Notes under the pieces: model-generated
Databases searched by the model: none
The model's input: the letters and a program-made list of their open reading frames with translations, nothing else
Told to the model about the DNA's origin: nothing
Translations under genes and position numbers: made by a program
Shown: piece by piece, positions 55,865 through 64,000 of the stretch
Numbering within the stretch: the stretch's first letter is position 1
How the letters are laid out: the number at the start of each line of letters is the position of its first letter
Assembly: GCA_017528085.1 (NCBI GenBank)
Contig: JAFXPH010000006.1
Location: 94,577-158,576 of the forward strand
Source of the DNA: Clostridia bacterium
GTDB taxonomy: Bacteria > Bacillota > Clostridia > TANB77 > CAG-508
DNA length: 64,000 nucleotides
Direction of reading: 5' to 3'

Positions 55865-55898
55865 AATAAGAGAGTTGAAAAGCTCTCTTATTTTTTTT
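55864..55898 (+). terminator. Terminator of the tRNA-Met/Tyr unit
   Basis: Stem AAATAAGAGAG / CTCTCTTATTT followed by T run. Confidence 0.92.
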
Positions 55899-55990
55899 AT
55901 CAAAACTATTGAACATTTGGTTATACGGCTCCAATGTCAAATTTTTAAAAAATAAACAACATTAAGGCGCATTTTTTAAAAAATATGTGT

Positions 55991-55996
55991 TATAAT
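55991..55996 (+). promoter_or_regulatory. Extended -10 promoter of the S-box-like leader
   Basis: TGTTATAAT; the -35 is weak. Confidence 0.6.
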
Positions 55997-56013
55997 ATGA
56001 ATTGTAAAAAATA

Positions 56014-56145
56014 TACCTTATAAAGAGTGGACGAGAGACTGACTTTATGACTCCACACCAACCTATTAAGTTAGGTGGTAAGTTCAGATAGATGAGGAAG
56101 ATATAAAATAGTTTTATAGGGTATTTCGAAAGAAATACCTTTTTT
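56014..56145 (+). promoter_or_regulatory. S-box-like (SAM) riboswitch with terminator switch
   Basis: Sequence blocks follow the SAM-I pattern: CTTATAAAGAG, GAGAGACTG, ATGA, CAACC, GGTGGTAA and AGATGAGG. P1 pairs CCTTAT (56016-56021) with ATGAGG (56092-56097); P2 GTGGA / TCCAC (56027-56031, 56052-56056); P3 ACCTA / TAGGT (56061-56065, 56072-56076). No clear P4 is seen, as in SAM-I/IV variants. The 5' P1 strand can instead pair with 56113-56123, blocking the terminator GGTATTTC / GAAATACC (56120-56127, 56132-56139, then T6). Ligand should turn the gene off. Confidence 0.7.
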
Positions 56146-56195
56146 GTTTTTCTTTTCACTCTTTAAAGGTAAAAAATTTAAGGAGGATTTTTAAT

Positions 56196-56795
56196 ATGAA
56201 AGAAAAGAAAGATGAATCACCATTTAAAGTTACAGAAGAAGGTAAAAAAGTATTCTACGAACTATATTTATTAAATGAGCTAGCTAGAAAAAATATTGAA
56301 GGACCATATGGATTTGGTGTGGCACCGGCAATGGTAGAAGAATACGTAAGAAATTTGTCTAATGAAGAATTTAATGCATTTGTGATGCTTCCAATAGGAA
56401 ACATGACTAGAAGACATTATTCAATGATGAGAAAAAGAAAAATAGAAGAGAAGGAAAAAGAAAATGTTTTGTTAGTATACCTAAAAAATGAAGAAAAATG
56501 GAAACAAAAAGATTTTATAAAATTTTTAAAAAGCGAAGATTTTAATATCAAATTAACTGGACCAATTAATGCTCCTGAATGTTCATGGGTATTTGTGTTC
56601 TTAGATAAGAAAGAATATATAATTGGAAGACCGGGAGTTGATTTTGCAGGCAAAAGACGTATAAAGCATGCTTTACAAATCGATGAATTTTATATGATTT
56701 ACGATATTTATAAAAAAGAAAAAACTCTAGATGATAAGAAAATCAAGAACCTAGTAAAAAAATATGATGGTCGTGATATTTTTGACTTTTCATAA
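56196..56795 (+). CDS. Protein of unknown function behind an S-box-like riboswitch
   Basis: 199 residues, no signal peptide or membrane helix. The N-terminal part is helical (EEGKKVFYELYLLNELARKN). A middle basic helix (RRHYSMMRKRKIEEKEKE) precedes a beta-rich segment (ECSWVFVFLDKKEYIIGRPG), and the end is helical. No motif for methyl transfer, methionine or cobalamin work is visible. AAGGAGG precedes the ATG, 50 bases after the riboswitch terminator. The regulation suggests a link to sulfur or methyl metabolism, but this is inference only. Confidence 0.65.
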   Translation: MKEKKDESPFKVTEEGKKVFYELYLLNELARKNIEGPYGFGVAPAMVEEYVRNLSNEEFNAFVMLPIGNMTRRHYSMMRKRKIEEKEKENVLLVYLKNEEKWKQKDFIKFLKSEDFNIKLTGPINAPECSWVFVFLDKKEYIIGRPGVDFAGKRRIKHALQIDEFYMIYDIYKKEKTLDDKKIKNLVKKYDGRDIFDFS

Positions 56796-56868
56796 GTTTA
56801 TATTTTTTTAAAATAGTAGATTGAGAAATGTACTGTTTTATGATAAAAGAATATATAAGGAGAAATAA

Positions 56869-57267
56869 ATGGAAAATATTGATATTAATAAAATAGAAGA
56901 ATATGAGGATAAAGCAGTACTAGGATATCATTATTTCAACGGGTTACGCAGACCTTGTAATGGTGGTATTTTTGTATCAGAGGATAAAGAATTATACGAA
57001 TATACTGTGTTTTTTAATGATTACGATAAAGGTAATTCATATTTTAGAAAAATTAAAAAACTAAGAAAAATAGAATATATGCAAGTATTAGCTTTTATAA
57101 AATGGAGAATAGGTAAAAAAGAATTTAAAATTATGCAAGGCACAGATGGGGGATCAACAGTTATTGTTAACTACAAAAATATAAAAAGAAAAATAGAATT
57201 TTCTCGAGAGTTAAGCGAAGAAGTATATAAACTATTAAATGGTTTTATAAAAAAAGCAAATCATTAG
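56869..57267 (+). CDS. Small protein of unknown function
   Basis: 132 residues, basic and soluble, with a likely mixed alpha/beta fold (KAVLGYHYFNGLRRPCNGGIF, ELYEYTVFFNDYD). Nothing in it is recognised. AAGGAG precedes the ATG. It stands 73 bases after the 56196 gene with no terminator between, so it may share its transcript and thus the riboswitch control. Confidence 0.6.
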   Translation: MENIDINKIEEYEDKAVLGYHYFNGLRRPCNGGIFVSEDKELYEYTVFFNDYDKGNSYFRKIKKLRKIEYMQVLAFIKWRIGKKEFKIMQGTDGGSTVIVNYKNIKRKIEFSRELSEEVYKLLNGFIKKANH

Positions 57268-57298
57268 AGCAAAAAAGTCTAATGATAGGGAGGAAAAT

Positions 57299-57712
57299 AT
57301 GAATAAAAAAATAATTGTAATTCTAATAGGACTTATATTTATGGGGATAGGAATATATACTTTAGTATCAGGAAATGCTAAAGCAAAAAGATGTACAGAA
57401 GAAACATCCGGGGTAGTTGTTGAAGTTGTTGAAGAAAGAAAAACAGACTCAGACGGTAAAACTACATATTCATATTATCCAGTAATTGAATATAGAGTGG
57501 GAGAAGAGTCTATTACAAAGAAACATAATATAGGATCTGGAAATAGTAGCAAGTATATAGAAGGAGACGAAATTGATATTTTATATGATCCAAATAGCAT
57601 TGAAGACTTTATTATAAAAGGTGACAATTCATTAAAAATGATAGGATATATTTTTGTAGGATTTGGATTATTTACAACTGTCGTAGGAGTAGTTAGTAAA
57701 AGAATTTCATAA
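57299..57712 (+). CDS. DUF3592-like membrane protein
   Basis: 137 residues with a membrane helix at each end (about 4-22 and 110-131) and a beta-rich loop between them. GVVVEVVEERKT, YYPVIEYRVGEES and GDEIDILYDPNSIEDF are the DUF3592 pattern, whose function is unknown. AGGGAGG precedes the ATG. It is likely the last gene of the 56196 unit. Confidence 0.8.
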   Translation: MNKKIIVILIGLIFMGIGIYTLVSGNAKAKRCTEETSGVVVEVVEERKTDSDGKTTYSYYPVIEYRVGEESITKKHNIGSGNSSKYIEGDEIDILYDPNSIEDFIIKGDNSLKMIGYIFVGFGLFTTVVGVVSKRIS

Positions 57713-57761
57713 AATGTAAACTACATATTAATAAACGAATTAATTAATATTACTAATTATT

Positions 57762-57791
57762 AAAGATCGAAAATTATTTTTCGGTCTTTTT
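57762..57791 (+). terminator. Terminator after the DUF3592 gene
   Basis: Stem AAAGATCGAAAA / TTTTCGGTCTTT with one G-T pair, then T run. Confidence 0.88.
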
Positions 57792-57878
57792 TTATGTCTA
57801 CGGGTAAGTGATTTAAAAATCTTTGTAACCAGTGATTCCTTAGGTAATAATTACAAAGTAGATACATTATGACAACAA

Positions 57879-57896
57879 TGTAACAAAAATGTTACA
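57879..57896 (+). promoter_or_regulatory. Palindrome upstream of the surface-protein promoter
   Basis: TGTAACA-AAAA-TGTTACA, a perfect 7-bp inverted repeat whose right end lies six bases before the -35 box. It is a likely regulator-binding site; the regulator is unknown. Confidence 0.5.
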
Positions 57897-57902
57897 AAAC
57901 TA

Positions 57903-57931
57903 TTGCAAACTACGGAAAAGCATGATAGAAT
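57903..57931 (+). promoter_or_regulatory. Promoter of the giant surface-protein gene
   Basis: TTGCAA (57903-57908), a 17-base spacer, TAGAAT (57926-57931) with extended TG. Confidence 0.7.
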
Positions 57932-57982
57932 AGAGCCGAATTTGTAAATAACTAAAATTTATAAAAGGGGGAAAATTTTTAA

Positions 57983-60900
57983 ATGGGAAAGGTTACAAAG
58001 AAATTCATCGTTATAATGATGTTAGTTTCACTAGTATTTTGTAACAACAGCACAGTTGTTCTAGCTACTGAAATCAGTGATTTCATAGAAGAAAACACTA
58101 TTGCTGAAGAAACAGAAACTATTGATTCTGTCGATGAAGCTATTACTGCGCCTGAAGAGGCTAGTGATAACGATGAAGTCGTTACAGAAGAAAATAACGA
58201 TGCAGCTACGGCTGAGGAAGTTATAGAAGATTCTGAAAATATTTCCGAAACTGAAAAAGTTGATGAAAAAGACGAAAAATCTGAAGTAGTTGACGAGACA
58301 GCAACTGAGGCAGTTGAAGATGACGAGAAATCAGAAGAACTTGCTGAAGATGTTGAACCAGATGAAAAAGCTGAAGACGAACCTGAAGAAAAGGTTAATA
58401 TGCCTGAAGCTAATTTCAAAGATACAGCTGGTGACATTGAAGTTACTGTTCACGCAGATGAGGATATTTTCCCAGAGGGTACAACAATGAAACTTAGATT
58501 GATCAATCAATCTGAGATTTATGATGTTGTAAACAAGGCGGTAGAAGGTAATGTAGCTGAAATTCAAGCTGTAGACATTACTTTTATGCACGAAGGTAAA
58601 GAAATAGAGCCAGCAGGCCCTGTTTCAGTAAACTTGAAAACAACAAAAACAGAGACATCAAATAATCAAGTTGTTCATATAGATGACAATAAGAAAGTTG
58701 ATGTTATTGATGATGCCCAAATCAATGAAGAAGCCGCAAAGGTTACGGCTGCTTTCGATGCAGAGAAATTCTCTGTATATGCTATTATTTCAATAGATGA
58801 TGACGGCAACGAAACAACAGAAGTGTTCTTTAGAACATACAATTTTAAAGACATAGACAGTACAGGAACATATGTAGATTACGAATTCCAAACTGTAAGT
58901 GGTAACACATTAACAAGTCAAAAAGTTAAGAATGGAGACAAATTAGAGTCAGTTGGAACTCCTTATCATCCTAACCACACATTTATTGGTTGGTTCTTAG
59001 ATGATGGTACAGGAAAACCAGGAAATACTCCAGTAGTATTCGATACTGCTTTAGATTTATCTTCATTAACAGCTGATGAAAGCGTTAATGTTTATGCTAA
59101 ATACAGTGATGTTTACTATGTTTCATTCTATGAATATGATAAAACTACACCAGATGCAGATAATTCTGTATTAACTACAAGAATTACTGATTCAAATGGA
59201 GTAGTTAAAATTGGTGATGTTTCTTCAGCAACAACTGGTGAAAATTTAATTTTCTATGGTTGGATTAATGGAGAGACAGAATATGATCTATATGATGAAA
59301 ATAATAATTTAGATAAAAATAAAACAATTACTGTAAGCGAAAATACAAAACTTTATCCAAAGTTTGTAGAAGCTTATTGGTTAAGATTTATTTCAGCTGA
59401 AGTAGGTATGGGTGCTTCATATATCCCATCAAGATTTGTCTTAGCTGGTCATCCTGTAACAAAAGTTAGTGTTCCAACTATGGAAGGCTATTCATTTGTT
59501 GGTTGGTTTGATGGTGAAGAACAAATTACTGATGGTGAAGGTAATGTTATTGTAAGTGGAGGATTATTGCTTACTGCAGATAAAACTTTAGAAGGTGAAT
59601 GGGAACCAAATAGCAATTCACCATACAAAGTAATTTTCTGGTTACAAAAAGTAACTGATGATAAAGATGCAGCAGATAATGCTAAAACTTATGATTATTG
59701 GGACATGGATGCATCAAGAACAGGAGTAACAGGAAGTGTTGTTACATCTACATCAGAAGATCAATCAAGAACAGTTCCAACTAACGTAAGTAGTGCAAAA
59801 TTCCATTATGCAAGAACTGAAGTTACAAATAATGGTGTATTAAATGCAAATGGTAGTACAGTTGTTAACGTTTATTATGATCGTGATTTGGTAAAAATTA
59901 ATTTCTATTATAGAAATAATCATCAACCAGATGGTGCAACAACTGCATATAACTATACAGCAACAACAGGTAATAACGGAACACAATATGGTGTATTAAC
60001 AGATGGATCTTATGTTGAACTTACAAGAAAATCTAGTACAACTACAAGAGTATACTATACTTATGATCCAGGCTGGTTCCAAGATGATGTTGAGTACACA
60101 GGAACATTCTATACAAGAAGAGGAAATGGATGGAATGCGAGATATACTGCAACTCAATATAATGGAAATAATTTACCACCAGCAGGAGATAATACAACAT
60201 ATTATACAAGTGATCATGACGAATTAACTAGACATGAAGATAATGTTACAACATACAGTTATACATATACTGTTGATGGTGTAGAACATGAATATACAGG
60301 AACAAGATATACAAGATCATCTAACAGTACATATCCATACATGGTAACATGGACAGGTCTTTCAGGACAATCATTTAGTATGTATGATTATACTTATCCT
60401 GTAACATATAAATGGAATGAGGCAAGCAATGGTGGTGGAACTACTCAAACATTCCTAACAGCATTTACACAAAATAATGAATCATATAATTTATATGATC
60501 AAAATGAACAAGGACAATCAAAGATTTATCATTATAAGCAAGCATTAGATGGTAAATATTATGAAACAGAAGGAACATATAGATATACAGTAAATGGTAA
60601 TGGCGGTAGTTTCCATTTCCAAGATAAATTTGAAGGATTTAAAGTAAATTCTTATTCTACAGGAAATAATGGATTTAATACAAATGGTGGAAGCAATACA
60701 AATTTAAGCAATACACCAAGTTCATATCCATTACATGTATATCACTTAAGAAATAAACATAATTTAATTTATAAAAATGGTAATGCTGAAGTAGCAACTG
60801 AGCAAAACATTTATTATGAAGCAAGCTTATCTGGATACAATAAAACAGCTGAACAAGTTGGATTAACAGTACAAGATCACTATAAGTTTGACGGTTGGTA

Positions 60901-63900
60901 TGCAGATGCAGGTTTAACTAAACCATTTGACTTTAATTCAACTATGCCAGATGCTAACGTAGTTGTTTACGCAAAAGTATCTAAAGTTGATTATAAAATA
61001 ACTATAGACCCAGCAGGAGGTGTAATTACTCCTGAAATAGGTGCAACTTACTTCTGGGAATATTATCAAGAAAAAGTTGAAAGATATAACGGAGTTTCAA
61101 GAGAGTACATTGAAGATCCAAATGGAACATATAAATATGTTTACTATGATGGAGCAGAATATCAAAATTGGAATGACCCACCAGCAGGAACTCCAAGAAC
61201 TGCAACATATGTAGAAGCAGAAGCGGGTTATACAGGAACAAAATATAGAAAAATCAATCCTACAGTAGATCCAACATATTCATTAGTTGGATGGTACGAA
61301 GTAGATTCAAATGGTAATGTTTCAAGCACACCATATGATTTCAATAACGAAATAGATAGAAATATTACATTAAGAGCTGTTTGGAGATTATCAGGATCTT
61401 ATGCTGTAATGTATCATGGAATAGCAGAAGTTGAGAAAAAAGACCATACAACAGTAGAAGTTACAGGTATATTAAAAGAAGATAATCCAACAGATACATT
61501 CTCTGATGGTGCTGAAATAGTAGCTATGTCAGCTCCAACAGTAGATCCACACTTCGTATTTGAAGGATGGGAAATTGTTGCTGGATCTGAAACAGATTCA
61601 GAAGTATTAGATGACAATGGTGGTGACTATTACCAACCAGGTGAATTAATTAAACTAAAAGTTGCTCAATGGGCTAATAATAAGATTATTCATATTAGAG
61701 CTCATTATAAAGCAGCTGAAGAATCTGAGGATGTAGTATCAGAGACATTTATAATTTATAATGCAAATGGTGGTACAGTAGAAGGAATTACAGAATCAGA
61801 TAATACTGAAGTAACAAGTACTACAGTTAAAATTTCAAAATTAAACATAAACGACAGTATGAGAACATATGGAGAAGATAACTTCAAAAGAGAAGGATAT
61901 ATCTTAGATGGATGGAATACTGTAAAAGCTCAAGCAGATGCTGGAGTTGTAGAATTTAAGGTAAATCATTTAGTTGGTATAGACAACTTAGTACCTAAAG
62001 AAAACACAGTTTATGCTGTTTGGGTTGAAGAAGATCATTTAATTTATGATAAAAACGCAGCAGATGCAACTGGAACAATGGAAGATTCTATTAATGCAAC
62101 TGGAAGAAAGGTTACAGTAAAATCAAATGAATTTTCAAGACCTGGATATACATTTGCAGGATGGAATACAGCTTCTAATGGATCAGGAACAGCATATGGT
62201 GAAGGTGGCGAGTACACTTTAACAGCTGCTGAAGATAGATTATATGCTCAATGGACACCAAGAACAGATACAAAATATAAAGTAGAGCATTATTTAGAAG
62301 ATTTAAATGCTGATACATTCACACTAAAAGATACAGAAAACTTAACAGGAACAACAGATGCTACAGCAACTGCAACTCCAAAAACATATGAAGGATTTAC
62401 ACTTGATGAGTCTGTTGAAGGAACAAAGAAATCAGGAATTATTACTGCTGATGGAGAATTAGTATTAAAACTATATTATACAAGAAATGTTCATAAAGTA
62501 ACTTATGAGTATGAAGGTACAGTTCCAAATGGAGCAAGCGCTTTACCAGCAGAAGCTTCATACAAATACGGTGCATCAGTAACAGTAGCAGATGATGCTA
62601 CAGCACCTGGATATACATTTAGTGGCTGGGATAAACAAGACTTTACAATGCCAAATAATGATGTTGTTATTAAAGGTTCATTCACAGCTAAAACTGATAC
62701 TCCATACAAAGTAGAACACTATTTAGAAGATTTAAATGCTGATACATTTACATTAAAAGATACAGAAAACTTAACAGGAACAACAGATACTGAAGTATCT
62801 GCATCTCCAAAGACATACGAAGGATTTACATTTGATTCTTCAGTAGAAGGAACAAAAGTATCTGGAACAATAACTGGAGATGGAAAATTAGTATTAAAAC
62901 TATACTATACAAGAAATAGTTACAAAGTAACATATGAGTATGAAGGAACAGTTCCAACAGGAGCAAGTGAGTTACCTGCTGAAGCTACATACGAATATGG
63001 AGCACAAGTAACAGTAGCAGATGATGCTACAGCACCTGGATACACATTTAGTGGTTGGGATAAACAAGACTTTACAATGCCAGCTGAAGATGTAGTAATC
63101 AAGGGATCATTTACAGCTAATACAGATACTGGATATACAGTAGAATATTACTTACAAAATGTTGATAATGATGAATTTACATTAAATGCTGATGCAACTG
63201 ATAACCTAACAGGAACAACAGGCGAAACTGTAGATGCAACAATTAAGACATTTGAAGGCTTTACATTTGATAGAAGTAACAATAATAATGTTCTTTCAGG
63301 AACAATAGCAGGTAATGGAAGCTTAGTATTAAAAGTTTACTATACAAGAAATACTTATAAAGTAACATATAAATATGTTGGAACAGTTCCAACAGGTGCT
63401 TCTACATTACCAACAGAAGATACATATAAATATGGTGAAAATGTTGCTATAGCTGATCCAGCTACAGCACCTGGATATACATTTAGTGGTTGGAGTAGAA
63501 CAGAAGGTTTTACAATGCCAGCTGAAGATGTAGAAATAACAGGTTCATTTACTGCAAATGGTGATACTGCTTATAAAGTAGAACATTACTTAGAAGATTT
63601 AAATGCTGATACATTTACACTAAAAGATACAGAAAACTTATCTGGTGAAACAGATTCATTAGCTATTGCAAATCCTAAAACTTATGAAGGATTCACTTTT
63701 GATAACACAGTAAGTGGAACTAAAGAATCTGGAATAATCACTGGAGATGGTAATTTAGTATTAAAACTATACTATACAAGAAATAGTTACAAAGTAACAT
63801 ATGAGTATGAAGGAACAGTTCCAACAGGAGCAAGTGCTTTACCTGCTGAAGCTTCATACGAATATGGTGCATCAGTAACAGTAGCAGAAAATGCTACAGC

Positions 63901-64000
63901 ACCTGGATACACATTCAGTGGTTGGGATAAACAAGACTTTACAATGCCAGCTGAAGATGTAGTAATCAAGGGATCATTCACAGCAAACGAAGATACAGCA
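57983..64000 (+). CDS. Giant repetitive cell-surface protein, 3' end cut by window
   Basis: The frame is open for 2006 codons from the ATG at 57983 (AAGGGGG upstream) to the window edge. A signal peptide (residues 1-29, ending VVLA) is followed by an acidic Glu/Asp/Val/Thr-rich stretch (about 30-145). Then come many InlB B-type beta-grasp repeats marked by 'FvGWf.d' and 'vYAkw'. The final 1.7 kb has four tandem units of 143-146 residues. Each joins a YKVEHYLEDLNADTF MucBP-like half to a SHIRT-like half (TVPTGASALPAE, GYTFSGW, FTMPAEDV). It is a probable adhesin or stalk, likely sortase-anchored, though no LPXTG is visible yet. Confidence 0.9.
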   Translation, partial: MGKVTKKFIVIMMLVSLVFCNNSTVVLATEISDFIEENTIAEETETIDSVDEAITAPEEASDNDEVVTEENNDAATAEEVIEDSENISETEKVDEKDEKSEVVDETATEAVEDDEKSEELAEDVEPDEKAEDEPEEKVNMPEANFKDTAGDIEVTVHADEDIFPEGTTMKLRLINQSEIYDVVNKAVEGNVAEIQAVDITFMHEGKEIEPAGPVSVNLKTTKTETSNNQVVHIDDNKKVDVIDDAQINEEAAKVTAAFDAEKFSVYAIISIDDDGNETTEVFFRTYNFKDIDSTGTYVDYEFQTVSGNTLTSQKVKNGDKLESVGTPYHPNHTFIGWFLDDGTGKPGNTPVVFDTALDLSSLTADESVNVYAKYSDVYYVSFYEYDKTTPDADNSVLTTRITDSNGVVKIGDVSSATTGENLIFYGWINGETEYDLYDENNNLDKNKTITVSENTKLYPKFVEAYWLRFISAEVGMGASYIPSRFVLAGHPVTKVSVPTMEGYSFVGWFDGEEQITDGEGNVIVSGGLLLTADKTLEGEWEPNSNSPYKVIFWLQKVTDDKDAADNAKTYDYWDMDASRTGVTGSVVTSTSEDQSRTVPTNVSSAKFHYARTEVTNNGVLNANGSTVVNVYYDRDLVKINFYYRNNHQPDGATTAYNYTATTGNNGTQYGVLTDGSYVELTRKSSTTTRVYYTYDPGWFQDDVEYTGTFYTRRGNGWNARYTATQYNGNNLPPAGDNTTYYTSDHDELTRHEDNVTTYSYTYTVDGVEHEYTGTRYTRSSNSTYPYMVTWTGLSGQSFSMYDYTYPVTYKWNEASNGGGTTQTFLTAFTQNNESYNLYDQNEQGQSKIYHYKQALDGKYYETEGTYRYTVNGNGGSFHFQDKFEGFKVNSYSTGNNGFNTNGGSNTNLSNTPSSYPLHVYHLRNKHNLIYKNGNAEVATEQNIYYEASLSGYNKTAEQVGLTVQDHYKFDGWYADAGLTKPFDFNSTMPDANVVVYAKVSKVDYKITIDPAGGVITPEIGATYFWEYYQEKVERYNGVSREYIEDPNGTYKYVYYDGAEYQNWNDPPAGTPRTATYVEAEAGYTGTKYRKINPTVDPTYSLVGWYEVDSNGNVSSTPYDFNNEIDRNITLRAVWRLSGSYAVMYHGIAEVEKKDHTTVEVTGILKEDNPTDTFSDGAEIVAMSAPTVDPHFVFEGWEIVAGSETDSEVLDDNGGDYYQPGELIKLKVAQWANNKIIHIRAHYKAAEESEDVVSETFIIYNANGGTVEGITESDNTEVTSTTVKISKLNINDSMRTYGEDNFKREGYILDGWNTVKAQADAGVVEFKVNHLVGIDNLVPKENTVYAVWVEEDHLIYDKNAADATGTMEDSINATGRKVTVKSNEFSRPGYTFAGWNTASNGSGTAYGEGGEYTLTAAEDRLYAQWTPRTDTKYKVEHYLEDLNADTFTLKDTENLTGTTDATATATPKTYEGFTLDESVEGTKKSGIITADGELVLKLYYTRNVHKVTYEYEGTVPNGASALPAEASYKYGASVTVADDATAPGYTFSGWDKQDFTMPNNDVVIKGSFTAKTDTPYKVEHYLEDLNADTFTLKDTENLTGTTDTEVSASPKTYEGFTFDSSVEGTKVSGTITGDGKLVLKLYYTRNSYKVTYEYEGTVPTGASELPAEATYEYGAQVTVADDATAPGYTFSGWDKQDFTMPAEDVVIKGSFTANTDTGYTVEYYLQNVDNDEFTLNADATDNLTGTTGETVDATIKTFEGFTFDRSNNNNVLSGTIAGNGSLVLKVYYTRNTYKVTYKYVGTVPTGASTLPTEDTYKYGENVAIADPATAPGYTFSGWSRTEGFTMPAEDVEITGSFTANGDTAYKVEHYLEDLNADTFTLKDTENLSGETDSLAIANPKTYEGFTFDNTVSGTKESGIITGDGNLVLKLYYTRNSYKVTYEYEGTVPTGASALPAEASYEYGASVTVAENATAPGYTFSGWDKQDFTMPAEDVVIKGSFTANEDTA
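62276..64000 (+). repeat. Tandem MucBP/SHIRT-like repeats, four units
   Basis: Units start at the Tyr codon of the YKVEHYLED-type motif: 62276, 62705, 63134 and 63572, with periods of 429, 429 and 438 bases. A fifth would begin at 64001. Units 1, 2 and 4 are nearly identical over long stretches at DNA level; unit 3 is more diverged (YTVEYYLQNVDNDEF). Confidence 0.95.

Noticed and set aside
57979..58591. Minus-strand open frames, one Ser-rich, opposite the start of the surface-protein gene
   Set aside because: They are shadows of the acidic repeat-rich plus-strand frame; they have no ribosome site or promoter and the plus frame has a clear signal peptide.

Overview
The window looks like a chromosomal segment of an AT-rich, low-GC Gram-positive bacterium (Bacillota, Clostridia-like). 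Supporting signs are strong Shine-Dalgarno sites, T-box and other riboswitch-controlled operons, a class 1B dihydroorotate dehydrogenase (PyrD/PyrK), LexA, sortase, LCP and polysaccharide deacetylase proteins, and a type IV-pilin-like leader (GITLIALV) typical of uncultured gut Clostridia. The exact lineage is inference. Most genes are on the plus strand.

Layout. 1-2.6 kb (minus): a cut HAD phosphatase, an anti-sigma-like membrane protein and a sigma-70-like factor. 2.7-9.5 kb: truA, a metallophosphoesterase, DUF4177, an rqcP-like S4 protein, dnaE and a small membrane protein. 9.6-11.2 kb (minus): an orotate phosphoribosyltransferase-like gene and an unknown gene. 11.4-19.5 kb: a pyrimidine operon pyrC-pyrF-(aldose epimerase)-pyrK-(DUF6056 membrane protein)-pyrD, then lemA and a DUF3137 gene. 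19.5-29.3 kb: T-box-controlled valS, a deacetylase, a KAP-like NTPase, a pseudopilin, a short alaS and a sortase. 29.4-34.1 kb: tRNA-His and tRNA-Gln, a three-gene module of unknown function, and eno. 34.1-36.1 kb: two foreign-looking genes flanking a DnaA-box cluster. 36.1-48.1 kb: T-box-controlled glyS, a membrane-embedded alpha-2-macroglobulin-like protein, trpS with a Trp-containing leader peptide, obg, lexA and two unknown genes. 48.2-55.3 kb: an LCP protein, then a minus-strand folate operon (folT-ecfA-ecfT-folC) under a tetrahydrofolate riboswitch, and mutS2. 55.4-55.9 kb: tRNA-Met/Ile2 and a tRNA-Tyr interrupted in its anticodon by a group I intron. 56-57.7 kb: an S-box-like riboswitch leading into genes of unknown function. 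58-64 kb: a giant repetitive surface protein that runs off the window.

Themes. RNA control is dense: two T-boxes, a THF riboswitch whose competing hairpins can be traced base by base, an S-box-like riboswitch lacking an obvious P4, two short ORFs containing cognate codons ahead of aminoacyl-tRNA synthetase genes, and a probable self-splicing intron. Five isolated genes (2766-3041, 10567-11196, 34313-35005, 35436-36005, 46310-47008) are visibly richer in G and C than their neighbours. Each has its own extended -10 promoter and GC-rich terminator, which suggests independent acquisition as single-gene cassettes. Cell-envelope genes (sortase, LCP, deacetylase, pilin-like, A2M, giant surface protein) are scattered through the window. 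The sortase may anchor the giant protein, but its C-terminus is not visible.
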